Positions 56,362-60,990 of a stretch of 60,990 bases of DNA are shown one piece after another. Position 1 is the first letter of the stretch. Every line of letters starts with the position of its first letter. The notes below the pieces were generated by a model that did no database searches, was not told the origin of the DNA, and worked only from the letters and a program-made list of their open reading frames with translations. The position numbers and the translations under genes are program-made. Origin of the DNA: Lutibacter sp. GTDB lineage: Bacteria > Bacteroidota > Bacteroidia > Flavobacteriales > Flavobacteriaceae. The stretch covers positions 1-60,990 of the forward strand of contig NZ_JABDRI010000029.1 of assembly GCF_013041805.1 (NCBI RefSeq). Direction: 5' to 3'.

Positions 56362-57390
56362 ATGGGTTTTTTCGACTTTATGACTGAAGACATTGCCATT
56401 GATTTAGGTACTGCAAATACACTAATAATTCATGACGGCAAAGTTGTTGTTGATGCTCCTTCAATAGTTGCAAGAGATAGAAATACTGGGAAAATTATTG
56501 CAATTGGGAAAAAAGCCAGCTTAATGCAAGGGAAAACTCATGAAAATATTAGAACAATTCGCCCTCTAAAAGATGGTGTAATTGCAGATTTCGAGGCTTC
56601 GGAACAAATGATTAAAGAGTTTATTAAAAATATTCCGAACATTAAAAAACGTTTTTTCTCTCCCTCACTACGCATGGTTATTTGTATACCATCTGGAATA
56701 ACAGAAGTTGAAAAACGTGCAGTAATTGATTCTGCAGAACATATGAATGCTAAAGAAATTTACTTAATTCATGAGCCAATGGCTGCAGCCATTGGTATTG
56801 GAATTGATATTATGCAGCCAAAAGGTAATATGATTATTGACATTGGTGGTGGTACTACAGAAATTGCAGTGATAGCTTTAGGAGGTATTGTGTGCGATAA
56901 ATCGGTAAAAGTTGCAGGTGATGTATTTACTTCAGATATTGCCTATTATATGAGAACGCAACACAACCTATATGTTGGTGAGCGTACTTCTGAAAAAATT
57001 AAAATTCAAATTGGTGCTGCTACTGAAGATTTAGAAACACCTCCTGATGATATGCTCGTTCAAGGAAGAGATTTATTAAGCGGAAAACCAAAACAAGTTC
57101 AAGTTTCTTTTAGAGAAATTTCAAAAGCTTTAGATAAATCAATATTAAGAATTGAAGATGCAGTTATGGAAACATTATCTAAAACTCCACCTGAATTAGC
57201 CGCAGATATCTACAATACCGGAATTTATCTTGCCGGTGGTGGATCTATGCTTAGAGGGTTGGACAAAAGATTATCAAGAAAAACTGATTTACCAGTTTAC
57301 GTTGCTGAAGATCCGCTAAGAGCAGTGGTTAGAGGAACTGGAATTGCGTTAAAAGATATTGGCAAATACAGAAATGTATTAATGAAATAG
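56362..57390 (+). CDS. mreB: Rod shape-determining protein MreB
   Basis: Actin-like ATPase of 342 residues, with DLGTANTLI (15-23), DIGGGTTEIAVIALGG and AGGGSMLRGLDKRL as the phosphate and adenosine sites. It forms filaments under the inner membrane that guide cell-wall synthesis. A TAACTTTG box at 56314-56321 may start the rod operon. Confidence 0.97.
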   Translation: MGFFDFMTEDIAIDLGTANTLIIHDGKVVVDAPSIVARDRNTGKIIAIGKKASLMQGKTHENIRTIRPLKDGVIADFEASEQMIKEFIKNIPNIKKRFFSPSLRMVICIPSGITEVEKRAVIDSAEHMNAKEIYLIHEPMAAAIGIGIDIMQPKGNMIIDIGGGTTEIAVIALGGIVCDKSVKVAGDVFTSDIAYYMRTQHNLYVGERTSEKIKIQIGAATEDLETPPDDMLVQGRDLLSGKPKQVQVSFREISKALDKSILRIEDAVMETLSKTPPELAADIYNTGIYLAGGGSMLRGLDKRLSRKTDLPVYVAEDPLRAVVRGTGIALKDIGKYRNVLMK

Positions 57391-57410
57391 ACTAACTTCT
57401 ATAACTACTT

Positions 57411-58241
57411 ATGCAGCAGCTGTTTTATTTTATTAAAAAATTTAGATATTCTCTGCTGTTTATACTGTTAGAAATTCTAGCCTTATATTTTACCATTCAG
57501 CACCATTCATATCATACAAGCAGATTTATAAACTCAGCTAATTTTGTTACAGGCGGTATTTATAGTAAAGCTAATTCAATCAATGAATTTTTTCTTTTAA
57601 AAGATGAAAATAAGCTTTTAATCGAAGAGAATATTCGTTTAAAAAACCAATTAAACAAACAAAATTTTAATTCTTCAAATAATTATTTTATTGTTTCTGA
57701 TACATCAAAATACTTTCAACAGTATGAATATACTTCAGCAAAAGTTATTAATAATAACTTTACAAAAAGGAATAATTTATTGACTATTAATAAAGGCAAT
57801 AATCAAGGAGTTGATAGAGATTTAGGAATCATAAATAGTGCTGGTATTATTGGTGTTGTTAAAAATATATCTTCAAATTTTAGTACCGTACTTTCAATTT
57901 TAAATGAAAACTCTAGAATTAATATACGCTTAAAAAATAGTAATCATTATGGAACGCTAGTTTGGAACGGCAAAGATTATAAAACTTTACAAATAACAGA
58001 TATTCCTAGGCAAGCAATTATTAATATTGGAGACTCAATAATTACAGGTGGAAAATCGGCTATATTTCCTGAAGGAATTAATGTTGGAGTGATTAAAGAT
58101 TTTAAATTTGAAAATAATCAATATAACGAAATTAATGTCTCATTATTTAATGATATGAGTTCAATTGGATACGTTCAAGTGATTAAGAATTTAAAAAAGA
58201 AAGAACAAAAAGAATTAGAAGAAAAATCTATCAATGAATAA
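57411..58241 (+). CDS. mreC: Rod shape-determining protein MreC
   Basis: 276 residues: one N-terminal helix (SLLFILLEILALYFTI), a coiled coil around 60-90 (LLKDENKLLIEENIRLKNQLNKQ), and the beta domain with NNLLTINKGNNQGVDRDLGIIN. Periplasmic link between MreB-MreD and the penicillin-binding protein. 20 bases after mreB; it overlaps mreD by 8 bases. Confidence 0.95.
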   Translation: MQQLFYFIKKFRYSLLFILLEILALYFTIQHHSYHTSRFINSANFVTGGIYSKANSINEFFLLKDENKLLIEENIRLKNQLNKQNFNSSNNYFIVSDTSKYFQQYEYTSAKVINNNFTKRNNLLTINKGNNQGVDRDLGIINSAGIIGVVKNISSNFSTVLSILNENSRINIRLKNSNHYGTLVWNGKDYKTLQITDIPRQAIINIGDSIITGGKSAIFPEGINVGVIKDFKFENNQYNEINVSLFNDMSSIGYVQVIKNLKKKEQKELEEKSINE

Positions 58242-58740
58242 TTTAATACTTTCAAATAGCCTCAGATTTATTGGGTTAGTGCTTTTACAAGTATTAATTT
58301 TAAATCATATAAATTTATTTGGGTACTTAAACCCTATGGTTTATATCGTATGGATATTTTTGTTTCCTCTTAAAAAAAATAGGAGTTTATTTTTAATACT
58401 AAGCTTTCTATTTGGTCTTTCAGTTGATATATTCTCTGATTCAGGAGGAATAAATGCTGCCGCGACATTATTTATTGCATTTATTAGAATCTCAGTGTTA
58501 AAAACCATTTTAAGAAAATCTGATTTTGATTATTTACTTTTTAATATTAGATCATTGTCAATTGATAAAATATTTTTATACATAGCTACGTTAACTATTA
58601 TACATCATTTTATAGTATTCTCACTTGAATACTTTAGCTTCAATGCTTTTATAACGATCCTAAAGAATACAATTTTTACTAGTATCTTTACCATTATTTT
58701 AAGTATTTTAGGAATATTATTATTCACTAAAAAGAAATAA
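58234..58740 (+). CDS. mreD: Rod shape-determining protein MreD
   Basis: 168 residues, about five membrane helices. FLFGLSVDIFSDSGGINAAATLFIAFIR is the MreD signature region. Identified by hydrophobic pattern, this motif, and place between mreC and mrdA. Confidence 0.92.
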   Translation: MNNLILSNSLRFIGLVLLQVLILNHINLFGYLNPMVYIVWIFLFPLKKNRSLFLILSFLFGLSVDIFSDSGGINAAATLFIAFIRISVLKTILRKSDFDYLLFNIRSLSIDKIFLYIATLTIIHHFIVFSLEYFSFNAFITILKNTIFTSIFTIILSILGILLFTKKK

Positions 58741-58791
58741 AAAAAATGATGAATTATTTTGTTCACAACTCATAAAAGCAACTAAAAACAA

Positions 58792-60648
58792 ATGAAAAGA
58801 ACGGGCTTATTAACTATACTAATAATTTTTATTGGGATAGTATTTATAATTCGCTTATTTTATTTACAAGTAATAGATAGTTCATATGATAAAGAGCTAT
58901 TAAATAATTCAGCAGTAAAAGTTAAATACGACTATCCTGAAAGAGGTTATATTTATGATAGAAATGGAGTTTTACTCGTTGCTAATCAATTATCGTATGA
59001 TATCATGGTTATTCCTAGAGAAGTAAAACCTCTTGACACATTAGATTTTTGCAACCTAATTAGAATTGATAAAGAGACTTTTATTAAAAATTTAAATAAA
59101 GCTAAAAAATATTCAACACGAATTCCTTCTATTTTCCAAGCTCAAATATCTAAAACCGATTACGCCTACTTTCAAGAAAAGATGCATAAATTTAAAGGGT
59201 TTTATATTCAAAAGCGTTCATTAAGAGAATACCCTATCAATTCAGCTCCCAACGTTCTAGGATATATAAGTGAAGTCAACGAAAATTTAATCAAAAAAAA
59301 CCCAAACTATCAATTAGGAGAACTAATTGGTACAGCGGGAGTTGAAAAAACATATGAAAATATTTTAAGAGGTGTTAAAGGTGTAAAATTTATTCAGCGA
59401 AACAGATTCAATAAAGAAATTGGACCTTATAAAAATGGTATTTATGATACCATTCCAATACCTGGAAAAGACATTACATTAACAATAGATTCACAATTAC
59501 AAACGTATGGAGAATCTTTAATGACTAATAAAAGAGGTGGAATTGTTGCTATTGAACCAAGCACTGGTGAAATATTAGCTATGGTGTCTACACCAACATA
59601 TGATCCTAACTTAATGATTGGAAGAGATCGATCAAAAAATTTTACAAAACTATATTTAGATACCATAAATATGCCACTACTTGATAGAGGTTTACAAGGT
59701 GAATATCCTCCCGGGTCTCCATTCAAAGTAATTACTGCTCTTACCGCTCTACAAGAAAATGTTATTAGCACCACAACAGCAATAAAATGTTTTGGAGGGT
59801 ACAGATATGGAAATAGTAAGGATGCTTTTATGGAATGCCACTGCGGAACACGCGGAAGCTCTGTTGCACTAAACAAAGCAATTTATAGATCCTGTAATAG
59901 TTATTTTGCAAATGCATATAGAAAATCTATTGAAAAATATCCCACACCTACAGAAGGCATGGAAGTTTGGAGCAACCATGTAAAAAGCTTTGGATTAGGT
60001 AATTATTTAAATAATGATTTATCAGTAGGTAAAAAAGGACTAATTCCAAGTAGTGCGTTTTATAATAAGTGGTATCCAAATACTAATTGGACAGCGACTT
60101 ATACCATTTCGAATGCAATTGGTCAAGGAGAAATTTTAACAACTCCAATTCAATTAGCAAATATGACCGCTATTGTTGCAAATAAAGGCTCTTATTATAC
60201 ACCACATATTGTTAAAAACATCAAAGATGAAGTGCTAGATTCCAAATTCACAACACTTAAACGTACAACTATTAATGAAGAGCATTTTGATCCTGTTATT
60301 GAAGGTTTATTTCAGGTGTTTGAAAACCCAAGGGGTACAGCAAGTTGGTCTAAGGTAAAAGGTATTGAAATTTGTGGTAAAACTGGAACATCAGAAAATC
60401 CTCATGGACAAGATCACTCGATATTTATTGCATTCGCTCCAAAAGATAATCCTAAAATTGCTATTGCAGTTTTTGTAGAAAATGGTTATTGGGGATCTCG
60501 ATGGGCTGGCCCAATCGCGAGCTTAATGATTGAAAAATATTTAACAGGAAAAACAACTAGATCTTGGGAAGAACAGCGCATGTTAAATGGTAGTTTACAA
60601 GATGAATATGACAAACAACTAAACGAAACATTAAAAATTGAGGATTAG
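58792..60648 (+). CDS. mrdA: Penicillin-binding protein 2 (elongation transpeptidase)
   Basis: 618 residues. One N-terminal helix, a pedestal domain starting near 50 (PERGYIYDRNGVLL), and a transpeptidase with Ser309-x-x-Lys312 in PPGSPFKVI, Ser367-Cys-Asn369, and KTGT in EICGKTGTSEN. A MECHCG segment sits before the SxN motif, in the region where E. coli PBP2 binds zinc. It cross-links peptidoglycan during elongation together with RodA, whose gene overlaps its end. Confidence 0.96.
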   Translation: MKRTGLLTILIIFIGIVFIIRLFYLQVIDSSYDKELLNNSAVKVKYDYPERGYIYDRNGVLLVANQLSYDIMVIPREVKPLDTLDFCNLIRIDKETFIKNLNKAKKYSTRIPSIFQAQISKTDYAYFQEKMHKFKGFYIQKRSLREYPINSAPNVLGYISEVNENLIKKNPNYQLGELIGTAGVEKTYENILRGVKGVKFIQRNRFNKEIGPYKNGIYDTIPIPGKDITLTIDSQLQTYGESLMTNKRGGIVAIEPSTGEILAMVSTPTYDPNLMIGRDRSKNFTKLYLDTINMPLLDRGLQGEYPPGSPFKVITALTALQENVISTTTAIKCFGGYRYGNSKDAFMECHCGTRGSSVALNKAIYRSCNSYFANAYRKSIEKYPTPTEGMEVWSNHVKSFGLGNYLNNDLSVGKKGLIPSSAFYNKWYPNTNWTATYTISNAIGQGEILTTPIQLANMTAIVANKGSYYTPHIVKNIKDEVLDSKFTTLKRTTINEEHFDPVIEGLFQVFENPRGTASWSKVKGIEICGKTGTSENPHGQDHSIFIAFAPKDNPKIAIAVFVENGYWGSRWAGPIASLMIEKYLTGKTTRSWEEQRMLNGSLQDEYDKQLNETLKIED

Positions 60649-60990
60649 AAAGAAAAATATTTTTTTTGGAATAGATTGGCTACTTATACTCCTCTATTTC
60701 GTGTTAATTTTCTTCGGATGGATTAATATATACTCAGCTACTGTTAATGAAGAAGCTGTTAATTTAATAAATTTTTCAACGGAATACGGAAAGCAACTAA
60801 TTTGGATTGGACTGAGTTTTCCTATTATTATTTTAATACTATTTTTTGACGCTAAATTTTATGAAAAATATGCCTCACTAATTTATTTAGTTGGCTTATG
60901 CTCACTAATTGGACTTTTTATAATTGGGAAAAATATTAACGGGGCAACCTCATGGTATGACTTTGGTGGATTTAGCTTACAGCCCTCAGA
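60638..60990 (+). CDS. rodA: Rod shape-determining protein RodA (partial, cut by window end)
   Basis: First 117 codons of a SEDS glycosyltransferase. The reading frame gives KNIFFGIDWLLILLYFVLIF, then FGWINIYSATVNEEA, two more membrane helices, and GATSWYDFGGFSLQPS, the conserved loop of RodA. In this frame a stop (TAA at 60632) lies just before the TTG at 60638 and there is no ATG nearby, so TTG is the likely start. This overlaps the mrdA stop by 11 bases, implying translational coupling. Confidence 0.9.
   Translation, partial: MRIRKKNIFFGIDWLLILLYFVLIFFGWINIYSATVNEEAVNLINFSTEYGKQLIWIGLSFPIIILILFFDAKFYEKYASLIYLVGLCSLIGLFIIGKNINGATSWYDFGGFSLQPS

Overview
This is a low-GC window from a member of the Bacteroidota, almost certainly the family Flavobacteriaceae. 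The reasons are the complete gldKLMN set of the type IX secretion and gliding system, an exosortase F pair, a split cobalamin-dependent methionine synthase, FAD/DUF983/PepSY proteins of flavobacterial type, and promoters of the Bacteroidota form (TTTG-like box, 16-24 bases, TAnnTTTGC). Genus cannot be decided from the sequence alone.

Layout. (1) 1-7.9 kb, minus strand: nucleotide-sugar genes for surface polysaccharide (wlbA-like, ugd, tviB-like, rfbB, rfbD, rfbC; rfbA is absent here). Their spacers are unusually rich in repeats: two identical REP-like units, 12-bp tandem repeats, and a REP-like inverted array that carries a small GIY-YIG nuclease gene. (2) 8.0-9.6 kb: tRNA-Asp with its own promoter and terminator, a DUF58 protein and thioredoxin. 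(3) 9.7-24.7 kb: a sulfur and methionine region. A SAM-I riboswitch leads a MetX-aspartokinase-homoserine dehydrogenase fusion, followed by metZ, DUF2061, cysH, cysD and cysN. A second SAM-I riboswitch leads the split metH and metF. metK is divergent and has what looks like a SAM-II riboswitch. A four-helix-bundle (S23) gene flanked by inverted repeats sits between the metH halves and seems to have rewritten both gene ends. (4) 24.8-37.5 kb: envelope and housekeeping genes (SIMPL, DksA-like zinc finger, M23 lipoprotein, YitT, MscS, PepSY, a histidine kinase/response regulator pair, deoxynucleoside kinase, GH73-LysM lipoprotein, PLP enzyme, ABC-F, DUF983, FAD oxidoreductase). (5) 37.5-45.9 kb, minus strand: topA, an arginase-fold protein that has lost most metal ligands, and gldKLMN. 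(6) 46.1-52.6 kb, plus strand: miaB, a sigma-54 activator, lptE, a TPR-like protein, secG, then groES-groEL. (7) 52.7-54.7 kb: a Cys-rich metallothionein-like lipoprotein, exosortase F and its partner, and a free Met-sulfoxide reductase-like GAF protein. (8) 54.8-60.99 kb: purH and the rod-shape operon mreBCD-mrdA-rodA, with rodA cut by the window end.

How it works together: sulfate is activated (CysDN) and reduced (CysH), sulfide is joined to acylated homoserine made by the fusion protein (MetZ), homocysteine is methylated by the split MetH with folate from MetF, and MetK makes SAM, which should feed back through three riboswitches of two structural classes. The most unusual signals are the two small-ORF-in-repeat units (GIY-YIG and S23), the paired SAM-I/SAM-II leaders, and a 76-nt structured repeat-like element in the metH leader.
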